Program-made: the position numbers and the translations under genes
The notes under the pieces: model-generated
What the model was told of the DNA's origin: nothing
Database searches by the model: none
What the model saw: only the letters and a program-made list of their open reading frames with translations
Shown here: in pieces, positions 25,214-31,555 of the stretch
Layout: every line of letters starts with the position of its first letter
How positions within the stretch are numbered: the stretch's first letter is position 1
IMG/VR virus record: IMGVR_UViG_3300045918_000123
Location: 1-49,343 of that record
Strand: one strand, 5' to 3'
Source: a virus
DNA length: 49,343 bases

Positions 25214-25598
25214 CGAAGTACTCCAATAGTGCCATTTGTGCGATCCACTGAATGCTGTAAGCTTCTATTTCATCGTCGATCAATTCAACACCCATTACTC
25301 TTTTAGCTTCCTGCCATACATGCACTGCTTCGTGGGTTAGCACTGAGACGACATGTCGCCATGAGGTTTTCTTGTGGGATTTCCTGTCGATGCAGATTAT
25401 TGCCATTGACTTTCCGCCCTGATCGAAGAATTTTACTGATGCTGATGCTCCTGGCGATACAAAACCATTACTGTACGGCACGCGTAGTCGCTGCATCTCT
25501 TTGTAGAAGTCTTTTTCGTTTGTAGCCATGCCCACAGTTAGCGGAATCATCCCCATTTCAAAATAGTTTATGGCTACTGCTTGTTTTTTACTCTTCAT
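25206..25598 (-). CDS. Putative zinc metallopeptidase-like protein beside terminase
   Basis: 130 aa. A HExxH motif, LTHEAVHVWQ (H89, E90, H93), is followed by IDDEIEAYSIQWI, whose Glu110 or Glu112 could be the third zinc ligand, a gluzincin-like arrangement. No signal peptide, so it acts in the cytoplasm if active. It overlaps terL and the upstream gene. Small HExxH proteins recur at this place in related phages; their substrate is unknown. It could alternatively be a folded adaptor that only keeps the motif. Confidence 0.65.
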   Translation of the reverse strand: MKSKKQAVAINYFEMGMIPLTVGMATNEKDFYKEMQRLRVPYSNGFVSPGASASVKFFDQGGKSMAIICIDRKSHKKTSWRHVVSVLTHEAVHVWQEAKRVMGVELIDDEIEAYSIQWIAQMALLEYFGE

Positions 25599-25977
25599 AA
25601 ATCTCCGCTACAAGTGCGTTAAGGGCTGTTCCTGTCACTGGATAATAGTTTGTATAGTCTGGTGGAGGGGCGAGGTCGTTTGAGGGCGTTACGTCGATTT
25701 CTACGCTGTTTACGGCCTTGTTTGAGTTGAATGAGAACTTAACTGTTGGCAGTTGGGGGGCTACTGCTTGTTTTTGTGCCATTCCTGACACTTTGTAGAG
25801 ATGTTCTGCTACTGCGAGAGCCTGTGTTGTCGATATTGCAGGGTCAAAACCTCGCAGTGTGATCAGTTCCACCATGTATTCAAAGCCTATGGCAGCTTTA
25901 AGGCGTGCGTTTTCGAGCGATTTCATTGCATCGGCTTGAGTGGGTTCTGTTACTACGGGCACTTGTGGTGTATCCAT
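25588..25977 (-). CDS. Hypothetical protein at the terminase small subunit position
   Basis: 129 aa. A helical N-terminal half (MKSLENARLKAAIGFEYM, then QALAVAEHLYKVSGMAQKQ) is followed by a beta segment (VKFSFNSNKAVNSVEIDV) and an acidic end. No HTH is obvious. It is the first gene of the left block, overlaps the HExxH gene by 11 bp and sits where a small terminase subunit would be expected, so that role is possible. The ATG at 25977 lies at the predicted transcript start, suggesting a leaderless message; ATG at 25926 is an alternative. Confidence 0.6.
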   Translation of the reverse strand: MDTPQVPVVTEPTQADAMKSLENARLKAAIGFEYMVELITLRGFDPAISTTQALAVAEHLYKVSGMAQKQAVAPQLPTVKFSFNSNKAVNSVEIDVTPSNDLAPPPDYTNYYPVTGTALNALVAEIYEE

Positions 25978-25983
25978 GCTAAG

Positions 25984-26012
25984 GTTTTACCATGAACTTG
26001 CTTACATGTCAA
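25984..26012 (-). promoter_or_regulatory. Leftward promoter at the start of the late block
   Basis: On the minus strand -35 TTGACA (26012-26007), 17 bp, -10 TAAAAC (25989-25984; weak). It contains the operator-like GCTTACATGTCAAC (26000-26013). The predicted start coincides with the ATG at 25977. Confidence 0.5.
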
Positions 26013-26028
26013 CACGTTTCGGGTTCTT

Positions 26029-26589
26029 ATATGCTGTTTGCATATAGCATACAGGCTGAATTTGGCAGCGTAGTGGGCGATCTAGGGGTTTACATAGGCT
26101 AATTTTAGGGTCGCGGTGTACGCAATACCTAAGGGGGGTATCCCCCCTGCCACCTCGTTGTCCCGTACCCCTCCTGTATACGCGCCGCTAGTAATGTAGG
26201 ATGCGGAGTCTTTCTCGTAAAGCCAAAGCCTACAGGCTACGCCTAGCATGTTTTCGCCCCTTCATTGGCGCGTCATCAGTCTAGAACCGCGCCTAATGCT
26301 GAACCCTTTAGCTATCGGAGTGGAAACTGATAGTCTGGACTGGAGGTGAATTGGCGTCGAATTTTCGACAATGGGGGTAGCCGCAACTATCCTCGCCAGC
26401 GTAAAACACTTGACTGGACAACAATCCCCTCGCTCGATGGGTGTTCAATAATCAGCGCCGTGTATTCACTAAACTTATGTAAAGGCTACGTATACGCTTT
26501 GCTTAGGCTCTTAGTGAATATCTGCCATATTGCTACAACAATCAGCCGTATGGTTCATATTCATTAACTACACAAAAAGGAATTAAATC
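26029..26589 (+). ncRNA. Non-coding region with RNA-like helices (candidate structured RNA/leader)
   Basis: About 560 bp without a convincing gene. Inverted repeats in order: ATATGC/GCATAT (26029-26045); GGGGGG TAT CCCCCC (about 26132-26146); AGCC/GGCT (26227-26238); CATTGGCGCG with CGCGCC(T)AATG (26263-26298); CTATC(GG)AGT closed by a GGAA tetraloop (26312-26333); an apparent three-way junction TGGC/GCCA (26352-26398) enclosing GTCGAA/TTCGAC and GGGTAG/CTATCC; and a 10-bp perfect pair TATTCACTAA/TTAGTGAATA (26463-26472, 26511-26520). The GNRA-type loop and tandem helices suggest an RNA rather than only protein sites. It lies between the divergent blocks and ends at the first rightward gene. 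Strand is assumed from that gene. Confidence 0.4.
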
Positions 26590-27135
26590 ATGACTATTAT
26601 GACAACAGTAAAACTTTCAGCACAAATCCGTTCTATCAAATCGAACTCTAAAAAGGTTCGCGAACAAATCCAAGAGGCTTTAATTAGTTGCGCCTATTAT
26701 GCGGCTAAAGACGGTAACACTAATCCGTTCAATCAACTACTAAGCGCAGTAGGCTCGGCGACACGTATTAAGGGCTTAACGCTTTGGGCTGAAACTTATG
26801 GCTTTGTACTCGTAAAGAACGAACAGTTTGCCCTTAACAAGTCAGCACGTACTAAACACCCAGTATTGAACGAGCAGGACTTTGAACAGTATGAGAAAGC
26901 AATGCGTGAAGCGCCTATGTGGTTCGACATGGTTCCTGCTGAAAAGGCCGTGAGTGTATTTGACGTGTCTAGCTACTTAAGCAACGTAATCGCTAAGCTC
27001 GAGAAAGAAAATTGTGATGGTCTTGTGCCGTTCTTAGAGCGTGCAATTAGCGAGTTTAACGCAGTCGAGGCACTCAAAGCATTAAAAGCTGAAAGCGAAG
27101 CGGCTAACGACAGTCAAACTGAAGTAGCGGCATAA
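26590..27135 (+). CDS. First rightward gene, hypothetical (181 aa)
   Basis: 181 aa, helical, soluble. It begins MTIMTTVKLSAQIRSIKSNS with AAGGA at the right distance. Distinctive parts: LTLWAETYGFVLVKNEQFAL, MREAPMWFDMVPAEKAVSVF and DVSSYLSNVIAKLEKE. The pattern resembles a conserved early protein of some podoviruses of unknown role. It is followed by a strong terminator, so it forms a single-gene or early-transcribed unit, probably highly expressed. No catalytic motif. Confidence 0.7.
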   Translation: MTIMTTVKLSAQIRSIKSNSKKVREQIQEALISCAYYAAKDGNTNPFNQLLSAVGSATRIKGLTLWAETYGFVLVKNEQFALNKSARTKHPVLNEQDFEQYEKAMREAPMWFDMVPAEKAVSVFDVSSYLSNVIAKLEKENCDGLVPFLERAISEFNAVEALKALKAESEAANDSQTEVAA

Positions 27136-27140
27136 CCTAG

Positions 27141-27165
27141 ACCCCCGCAAGGGGGTTTTCTTTTT
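27141..27165 (+). terminator. Rho-independent terminator
   Basis: ACCCCC (27141-27146), loop GCAA, GGGGGT (27151-27156), then TTTTCTTTTT. It lies 6 bp after the stop of the 181-aa gene. Confidence 0.85.
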
Positions 27166-27186
27166 ACTTATTCAAAGGACTTAATC

Positions 27187-27363
27187 ATGTCACGTGCTGA
27201 CTTCATTCTAAACCCTGCGCACCAAAGTCGTTTCACTAGCAATGCGTTTGCAATTCAAACCCGAGTTACGCCCCACAAAAAGCCAAATCCATTTTGGCGT
27301 GACTTAAATTCTGCACCGTCTGAAGTGGTTTACATACACGGGGGGACTTCTCAAGCAAAGTAA
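27187..27363 (+). CDS. Small hypothetical protein (58 aa)
   Basis: 58 codons from ATG at 27187, preceded by AAAGGA. The product begins MSRADFILNPAHQSRFTSN and is basic in the middle (HKKPNPFWRDL). No family recognised. It lies between the terminator and the iteron region, so it is the last gene before the putative origin. Confidence 0.55.
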   Translation: MSRADFILNPAHQSRFTSNAFAIQTRVTPHKKPNPFWRDLNSAPSEVVYIHGGTSQAK

Positions 27364-27556
27364 GTACAATTCCCTTTAAAATCAACAACACTTGCACTAT
27401 GCTCAGCTTGCCCCTGCGATTGGGTTTAGTTGGGCTAGTGTCGCATGTTTGGCACGTGGATTTATGTAACAATAGCCTGTAGACTGGGCTGGCGGGGCGA
27501 ATTGCCTATTTTTTAATCAGCATGGGTGTGTAAACTTATACACTTTTTTCGATAGT

Positions 27557-27901
27557 TGTAATAATATCGCTAGCCCAATAGGCACGGGGGTTTGAGGTGT
27601 ATATTATTACATTATTACACTTTTACAATATAGAGAATGGTGATAGAGCGACTTTTTTCATGATGCCTATTTATATGTTTACGAGTATGCAAATAAATTC
27701 GAGGTGTTCTCTATTTTTGACCTTGTAATAATACCCCCCTTCAGGGCGCGTGCCTATTGGGCGCCAGCATTATTTGGGGGTGTGTAATAATACAAAATAA
27801 TAAAAGATTTATGTAATATTACAAAATTGTGACAGCGTGTACCCCTAATCGCGCAACGTCACCAGTCATAAGGCTCGCAGGGCAGTTTTCATATTATTAC
27901 A
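27557..27901. repeat. Iteron-like array, candidate replication origin
   Basis: Seven copies of TGTAATAATA or close variants: 27557-27566 (+), 27602-27611 (-), 27611-27619 (-), 27724-27733 (+), 27783-27792 (+), 27812-27823 (palindromic TGTAATATTACA), 27892-27901 (-). The whole gap 27364-27978 is AT-rich and has no gene. A repeated short motif in both directions, in an AT-rich non-coding region just before the early operon, is what origin iterons or a multi-site operator look like. Confidence 0.5.
27573..27762. repeat. 13-bp perfect inverted repeat, arms 164 bp apart
   Basis: GCCCAATAGGCAC (27573-27585) and GTGCCTATTGGGC (27750-27762) are exact reverse complements. Two further GCCTAT cores lie near 27504 and 27663. 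The arms bracket several of the iterons. Confidence 0.75.
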
Positions 27902-27924
27902 CAAATAAAACTCACTAAAATGTG

Positions 27925-27952
27925 TTGACATGTAAACACAACAATATATCAT
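27925..27952 (+). promoter_or_regulatory. Rightward sigma70-type promoter of the early operon
   Basis: -35 TTGACA (27925-27930), 16-bp spacer, -10 TATCAT (27947-27952). The -35 box lies in the operator-like GTTGACATGTAAAC (27924-27937). Start near 27960, just ahead of the gene at 27979. Confidence 0.65.
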
Positions 27953-27978
27953 GTACGAAATTCAAAAAGGAGCACAGC

Positions 27979-28128
27979 ATGACGATAATGATTTGCGCAG
28001 AAAAGTCTGGCAACTTGTTTTACCTAGAAAACGGCGTTCTTAAGATGTGCAGAATTACCCCCATTTTAGACACCAATGATGTAGTAGATGCAATCGAAGC
28101 TAAACTTCACTACTTAAACAAAGCATAA
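27979..28128 (+). CDS. Small hypothetical protein (49 aa)
   Basis: 49 aa from ATG at 27979, chosen because AAAAAGGAG lies 7 bp upstream; an in-frame ATG at 27922 lies inside the promoter. It reads MTIMICAEKSGNLFYLENG and then VVDAIEAKLHYLNKA: short strands followed by a helix. First gene behind the early promoter. Function unknown. Confidence 0.6.
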   Translation: MTIMICAEKSGNLFYLENGVLKMCRITPILDTNDVVDAIEAKLHYLNKA

Positions 28129-28260
28129 AAGAATCCTTGCAAGGTAGTTAGATATTTAGAGATGGCTATTAAACCTGTAAGCACTAGAGCTTATTTGGTC
28201 ACTGGTTAGATTTGTAAATTAAGTATCTAGCCCTTAACAAAAACATGGAGAGGAGTACAC

Positions 28261-28320
28261 ATGAAACGATTAAAGGTCACATGCCTCAGTGAAGTGGGTT
28301 TGTTTCGGAGTAGGTATTAA
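28261..28320 (+). CDS. Possible 19-aa leader peptide
   Basis: ATG at 28261 follows GGAGAGGAG and reads MKRLKVTCLSEVGLFRSRY before TAA. The strong ribosome site is the only support; it may be a leader peptide or a decayed start. Bases 28129-28260 before it show nothing else. Confidence 0.25.
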   Translation: MKRLKVTCLSEVGLFRSRY

Positions 28321-28339
28321 ATTAATAAGGAGAACGAGC

Positions 28340-28528
28340 ATGACCCCCGATGAAGCAGAACGTAAAGCCTTAGAGCTTGCTCACATGAAGTTCGGAGTTG
28401 AAGTAGAGATATGGGAACCAAACCAAGGTAGCTGGGAAGACCGCGCCCCTATGAACATCGGCACGCCCTTTAGAAAAGCAAACAATTACAGACTTAAACC
28501 AAAGGAGACACAAGATGCCATTATCTGA
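28340..28528 (+). CDS. Small hypothetical protein with NYRLKP ending (62 aa)
   Basis: 62 aa; ATG at 28340 chosen for the AAGGAG site. Residues 1-25 are helical (MTPDEAERKALELAHMKFGV); the rest is a short beta unit ending RKANNYRLKPKE. The ending is like that of the gene at 29064 (KDREYRIAQP), a recurrent tail of short phage early proteins. Function unknown. Confidence 0.6.
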   Translation: MTPDEAERKALELAHMKFGVEVEIWEPNQGSWEDRAPMNIGTPFRKANNYRLKPKETQDAII

Positions 28529-28655
28529 CGTAACAACGTATGAACTCATTAAAGAACTGAACGAACGTTTAACACACAGCAACGCGTTAGACAGCGAAGT
28601 TGTAAGAAAAGCCTTAGAAGAAACCGCGTTTTTGGTCGAGGCAGCAACGTCATGA
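28515..28655 (+). CDS. Small helical hypothetical protein (46 aa)
   Basis: 46 aa beginning MPLSDVTTYELIKELNERL, then a second helix SEVVRKALEETAFLVEA. ATG at 28515 follows AAAGGAGA. It overlaps the gene before it by 14 bp and the next by 4 bp (ATGA), so it is a tightly packed operon member. Confidence 0.55.
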   Translation: MPLSDVTTYELIKELNERLTHSNALDSEVVRKALEETAFLVEAATS

Positions 28656-28924
28656 ACAGAACTAAATGCACCAACTGTGATTGGACAGGCACAAACGACG
28701 ACATACTATCAGGCAAAAACCCATTCGACCCGACAGAGGAAGTGTTTGGGTGCCCTAAATGTAAGAGCGTAGACCCTTTCATAAAACTATGCGACGTAGC
28801 AGAGTGCAGACATGCCGCCTCTGGCGGACACCCAACGCTTAACGGCTATGCTACGACTAGCGGCAACCCAGAAGCAGATGGCTACACCTTCACTTGTTTT
28901 GAACACACACCAAAGGAGAAATAG
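28652..28924 (+). CDS. Zinc-ribbon protein (90 aa)
   Basis: 90 aa. Two Cys pairs form a zinc ribbon: CTNC (residues 6-9) and CPKC (residues 34-37), with WTGTNDDILS between them. A further Cys/His set (LCDVAECRHAASGGHPT, FTCFEH) could hold a second metal. Proteins of this kind bind nucleic acid or transcription machinery. It overlaps the gene before it by 4 bp. Confidence 0.65.
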   Translation: MNRTKCTNCDWTGTNDDILSGKNPFDPTEEVFGCPKCKSVDPFIKLCDVAECRHAASGGHPTLNGYATTSGNPEADGYTFTCFEHTPKEK

Positions 28925-28925
28925 A

Positions 28926-29030
28926 ATGACAACGTTTTTACAAGCGTTAGGAACAGCAGCATTAGTAGCATGTGTATTGGTAGGTGCAATCGCCTACAGG
29001 AACTATCTTAAGTATGACAACAAGCAGTAA
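28926..29030 (+). CDS. Single-TM mini protein (34 aa)
   Basis: 34 aa, with AAAGGAGAA upstream of the ATG at 28926. One TM helix (QALGTAALVACVLVGAIAYR) and a short charged C-terminus. Function unknown; tiny TM proteins in early phage operons often interfere with host membrane proteins or superinfecting phages. Confidence 0.55.
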   Translation: MTTFLQALGTAALVACVLVGAIAYRNYLKYDNKQ

Positions 29031-29033
29031 CTC

Positions 29034-29047
29034 GTTAACACGTAACC
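29034..29047. promoter_or_regulatory. Operator-like motif between two early genes
   Basis: GTTAACACGTAACC lies 3 bp after the stop at 29030 and before the ribosome site of the 29064 gene. No -10 follows, so it is a candidate stoperator. Confidence 0.45.
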
Positions 29048-29063
29048 AACTAAAGGAAAAACC

Positions 29064-29327
29064 ATGATTATCGCACAAGTAAGTATGCAAGACATTTTAA
29101 AACGCCTAACAGCAGAGGGCATCAACCTACCAACGCCAGCAGTCATAGGCACACCACACGTTCATGCAGAACTAATCAAGGCATGGGCAGACGGCGCTAA
29201 AATTGAAGTTTTTGATTTAGATGGTGATGGCACTTGGACCACAGCAGACGCACCGAGGTGGCGGAAAGACCGAGAGTACCGTATCGCACAACCAAATACC
29301 TGTCCAACCTGCGGGCAACACACATAA
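29064..29327 (+). CDS. Hypothetical early protein with CPTC tail (87 aa)
   Basis: 87 aa. Residues 30-75 (AELIKAWADGAKIEVFDLDG, then TADAPRWRKDREYRI) match a short module common in small phage proteins of unknown role. A CPTCGQH C-terminus suggests half a zinc site. ATG at 29064 follows AAAGGAAA. Confidence 0.6.
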   Translation: MIIAQVSMQDILKRLTAEGINLPTPAVIGTPHVHAELIKAWADGAKIEVFDLDGDGTWTTADAPRWRKDREYRIAQPNTCPTCGQHT

Positions 29328-29329
29328 TC

Positions 29330-29449
29330 ATGGCATACCTAAGGGGCAGAAAACGTATTTGTAAGTACTGCCGCATGTGTTTTGATAAGCGTGCAGACCT
29401 AACGTACCACCTATACGAAACACACAACATAAAGGAGACAGAGAAATAA
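29330..29449 (+). CDS. C2H2 zinc-finger mini protein (39 aa)
   Basis: 39 aa. The central sequence CKYCRMCFDKRADLTYHLY followed by ETH fits the classical C2H2 finger exactly: C-x2-C-x3-F-x5-L-x2-H-x4-H. Basic residues before it (RGRKRI) would aid DNA binding. Its ATG is 2 bp after the preceding stop. A bare one-finger protein is rare in bacteria (the Ros/MucR type differs in spacing). Probably a DNA- or RNA-binding regulator. Confidence 0.6.
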   Translation: MAYLRGRKRICKYCRMCFDKRADLTYHLYETHNIKETEK

Positions 29450-29462
29450 AACATCACAACAA

Positions 29463-29476
29463 GTTAACACGTAACA
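29463..29476. promoter_or_regulatory. Operator-like motif before the MoxR gene
   Basis: GTTAACACGTAACA lies in the 62-bp gap ahead of the ATPase gene. The gap shows no clear -10 box. Confidence 0.45.
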
Positions 29477-29511
29477 CAATTTTAAATCACTAACTAACGA
29501 AAGGCACTACC

Positions 29512-30567
29512 ATGAAAGCAACATTATTAGCAAAAACATTACCATCACTAATCGCACGTAAAGCATCAGTCAATCTAACAGGTGCGCCAGGCGGCGGCAA
29601 GACTTCTATTTTTCAACAGGTAGCAACAGGTTTAGGATGGGATGGTATTCGTACAGACGTTCACCCAGACCCAAGCCAACAGGCATACGGCTATATCGAA
29701 GTTACCGTCCCTACAAAGATGCTTGAGGATTTTGGCGTTCCTGACATGATGACATCGAAACTTAGCTTTGGGTACAAGATGCCTGAATGGTTTCCGTACG
29801 AAGGCCACCCAACGTACCCAAAGAACGGGTTTATCAACTTCGATGACCGCGGCCAAGCAGGTTCAGACCTTCAGAAGGTAATCGCTAACATCCAACAAGC
29901 ACGTAACTTGCACGGCGTGCCTTTAGCTGAAGGTTGGAGCATAGTATCGACAGGCAACCGAGTTAAAGACAGAGCAGGTGCTAGTCGTGTGTTAAGTCAC
30001 TTGGCTGACCGTGAAATCGACATTGAGTTTGAGACTAACCTTGACGACTCATGTGTATGGGCACTGGCTAACAACATTCACCCTGCGATTATTGCCTTTT
30101 GGCGCTTTAAACCAGCAGCACTACATGACTTCGATCCGAACCGTGACAAGAACGCAACGCCGCGTGGCTGGTGCGACCCAAAAGACGGCATCAACGCAAT
30201 CATCGGTAACGTACCACCTGAAGCAGAGTTAGAACTATTTCAAGGTCGTATTGGTGAAGGTATTGCCATCGAGTTCAAAGCCTTTATGGACATGTACCGC
30301 AAACTACCAAACCCTGATGCAGTATTGATGAACCCTGACACTCATGCAGTACCGACAGAAGGTTCAGTGTTGTATGCCTTGAGTGGTGCGATTAGTGCGC
30401 GAGCAACCGAAAACAATTTCGATCGTGTTATGAAGTTTGCTACTCGCATGAGCCCTGAGTTTACGACACTAGTAGTTAAAGATGCTATTGCCAAAAACCC
30501 AGCCATCACATCAACACCAACATTTACGGCTTGGGCTGTTACAGCAGGTGCGGACATTTTATTGTAA
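29512..30567 (+). CDS. MoxR-type AAA+ ATPase
   Basis: 351 aa. Walker A GAPGGGKT (residues 24-31), a Walker-B-like strand GFINFDDRGQA (106-116), sensor 1 SIVSTGNR (143-150) and an arginine-rich region ASRVLSHLADREIDIEF typical of MoxR ATPases. The C-terminal half is helical. MoxR ATPases work with VWA-domain partners to remodel or load metal into client proteins. The partner is probably the HExxH/VWA gene at 33086, 2.5 kb downstream in the same operon, with the 275-aa gene between them as third component. The client is unknown. Confidence 0.85.
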   Translation: MKATLLAKTLPSLIARKASVNLTGAPGGGKTSIFQQVATGLGWDGIRTDVHPDPSQQAYGYIEVTVPTKMLEDFGVPDMMTSKLSFGYKMPEWFPYEGHPTYPKNGFINFDDRGQAGSDLQKVIANIQQARNLHGVPLAEGWSIVSTGNRVKDRAGASRVLSHLADREIDIEFETNLDDSCVWALANNIHPAIIAFWRFKPAALHDFDPNRDKNATPRGWCDPKDGINAIIGNVPPEAELELFQGRIGEGIAIEFKAFMDMYRKLPNPDAVLMNPDTHAVPTEGSVLYALSGAISARATENNFDRVMKFATRMSPEFTTLVVKDAIAKNPAITSTPTFTAWAVTAGADILL

Positions 30568-30576
30568 GCAGTCATA

Positions 30577-30592
30577 GGGGGGTTCGGCCCCC
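30577..30592 (+). promoter_or_regulatory. GC-rich hairpin without T-tail
   Basis: GGGGG (30577-30581) pairs with CCCCC (30588-30592) around GTTCGG. There is no T-run, and GGAGG follows directly for the next gene. It may be an RNA stability or attenuation element between the ATPase gene and the small-gene cluster. Confidence 0.4.
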
Positions 30593-30607
30593 AGTTTGGA
30601 GGATAGT

Positions 30608-30844
30608 ATGTGGTGGTCACGTTCAGCAAACGGAAGCTATACTTTGTACGGAGACAGCGACAACCGCCCGACGCAGTACAGTCCACGCCTAGCACTTGTG
30701 GGATATAACTCAAACAACCCAGGCATGACAGCGGCCATATTAGTCAAAGCAGAAAATGACGAGCCGCAACTAACTTCAGGGCTAAGTTTAAATGATGCTA
30801 AGTTGTGGTGCGAAACTGTGTGCCGATTGAAAGGATTTGTATGA
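30608..30844 (+). CDS. Small beta-plus-helix protein, paralogue 1 (78 aa)
   Basis: 78 aa; ATG at 30608 chosen for GGAGG 6 bp upstream. Layout: MWWSRSANGSYTLYGD, strands, then a C-terminal helix LNDAKLWCETVCRLK. The same layout (W/Y, G.Y.LY, beta strands, helix with AK) occurs in the next genes and in 34925. A family of small diversified proteins; function unknown. It overlaps the next gene by 4 bp. Confidence 0.6.
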   Translation: MWWSRSANGSYTLYGDSDNRPTQYSPRLALVGYNSNNPGMTAAILVKAENDEPQLTSGLSLNDAKLWCETVCRLKGFV

Positions 30845-31077
30845 ACATAGACGATGCAATTTGGAGGGAAGACGAAGTCGCATTTAGGGGGTGGAAATTA
30901 ATAGGCCCTGCACCGCGTACCCCGTACGTAGTCACACTAGCCAGCATATCGCACCAATACGACGCACAGGAAAACACATGGACTGCAAAGGTTACTACCC
31001 TGCCACATTTGGTAGATTTCAAATCGTTTGATGCTGCCATTAAGTACTGCGAGACAACATTGAGGCTACTACCATGA
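30841..31077 (+). CDS. Small beta-plus-helix protein, paralogue 2 (78 aa)
   Basis: 78 aa from ATG at 30841 (ATGA overlap). MNIDDAIWREDEVAFRGWKL, then strands (NTWTAKVTTLPHLVDF) and a C-terminal helix SFDAAIKYCETTLRLL. The fold pattern agrees with its neighbours though sequence identity is low. Function unknown. Confidence 0.6.
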   Translation: MNIDDAIWREDEVAFRGWKLIGPAPRTPYVVTLASISHQYDAQENTWTAKVTTLPHLVDFKSFDAAIKYCETTLRLLP

Positions 31078-31298
31078 ACTGGATATTTAAAGCAGGTAGC
31101 GGGGACAACGTAGAAAAGGGGTTTTGGTATTGCTCAGCTCCGCATACTGTTATCTCTCACCTATGCAGACCTCGGGTTTCTTATGAAGTGCCTAGAGACT
31201 ACGACAAAGAGAACTGGTATGTTTGGAAGCACGGAGCAATAGTAGCTGGGCCGATTAAAGACATAGACGTGGCAAAGGTAGCAGCACTATTTATTTAA
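31074..31298 (+). CDS. Small beta-plus-helix protein, paralogue 3 (74 aa)
   Basis: 74 aa, coupled by ATGA to the gene before it. MNWIFKAGSGDNVEKGFWY, then ENWYVWKHGAIVAGPIKDI and a helix DVAKVAALFI. Same layout as the neighbouring small proteins: aromatic N-terminus, strand pairs, short AK-helix. Function unknown. Confidence 0.6.
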   Translation: MNWIFKAGSGDNVEKGFWYCSAPHTVISHLCRPRVSYEVPRDYDKENWYVWKHGAIVAGPIKDIDVAKVAALFI

Positions 31299-31309
31299 TG
31301 GAGGTTAGT

Positions 31310-31522
31310 ATGTATTGGGAACGCATAGGCGGATATCACTACCTATACAAAGACGATGAAAAATATCCACAGGGCAAGAAGTTAGGGTACGTGTACGACA
31401 ACAGCGATTTAGGCGGCGGCGTATTCATAATGATTGACGACAAGATGGATTGGCAGAAGGCAGGTTCTACGGTGGAGGAAGCCAAGCGTAAGGTGTTTGT
31501 GATGGTCAAATTAATGCAGTAA
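31310..31522 (+). CDS. Small beta-plus-helix protein, paralogue 4 (70 aa)
   Basis: 70 aa. ATG at 31310 is preferred to the one at 31298 because GGAGG lies just ahead. MYWERIGGYHYLYKDDEKYP, GKKLGYVYDNSDLGGGVFIM, then the helix TVEEAKRKVFVMVKLM. Closest in pattern to the 30608 protein (WxR..G.Y.LY). Function unknown. Confidence 0.6.
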   Translation: MYWERIGGYHYLYKDDEKYPQGKKLGYVYDNSDLGGGVFIMIDDKMDWQKAGSTVEEAKRKVFVMVKLMQ

Positions 31523-31541
31523 AATTATTTAATTAAGGAGT

Positions 31542-31555
31542 GTTAACATGTTTGC
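31542..31555. promoter_or_regulatory. Operator-like motif covering the 31548 start codon
   Basis: GTTAACATGTTTGC contains the ATG at 31548, between the AAGGAG site and the coding frame. A weak promoter (TTGTGA, 17 bp, TAAAAT) ends just before, near 31526. Confidence 0.45.

Noticed and set aside
26346-26567. 73-codon open frame in the region between the blocks
   Set aside because: No ribosome site, unnatural composition, and it runs across several strong RNA-like helices.
26029-26589. tRNA or tmRNA gene
   Set aside because: No acceptor stem ending near CCA, no T-loop GTTCRANNC and no cloverleaf could be drawn.
27557-27901. CRISPR array
   Set aside because: Repeats are only about 10 bp, in both orientations and unevenly spaced; there are no cas genes.
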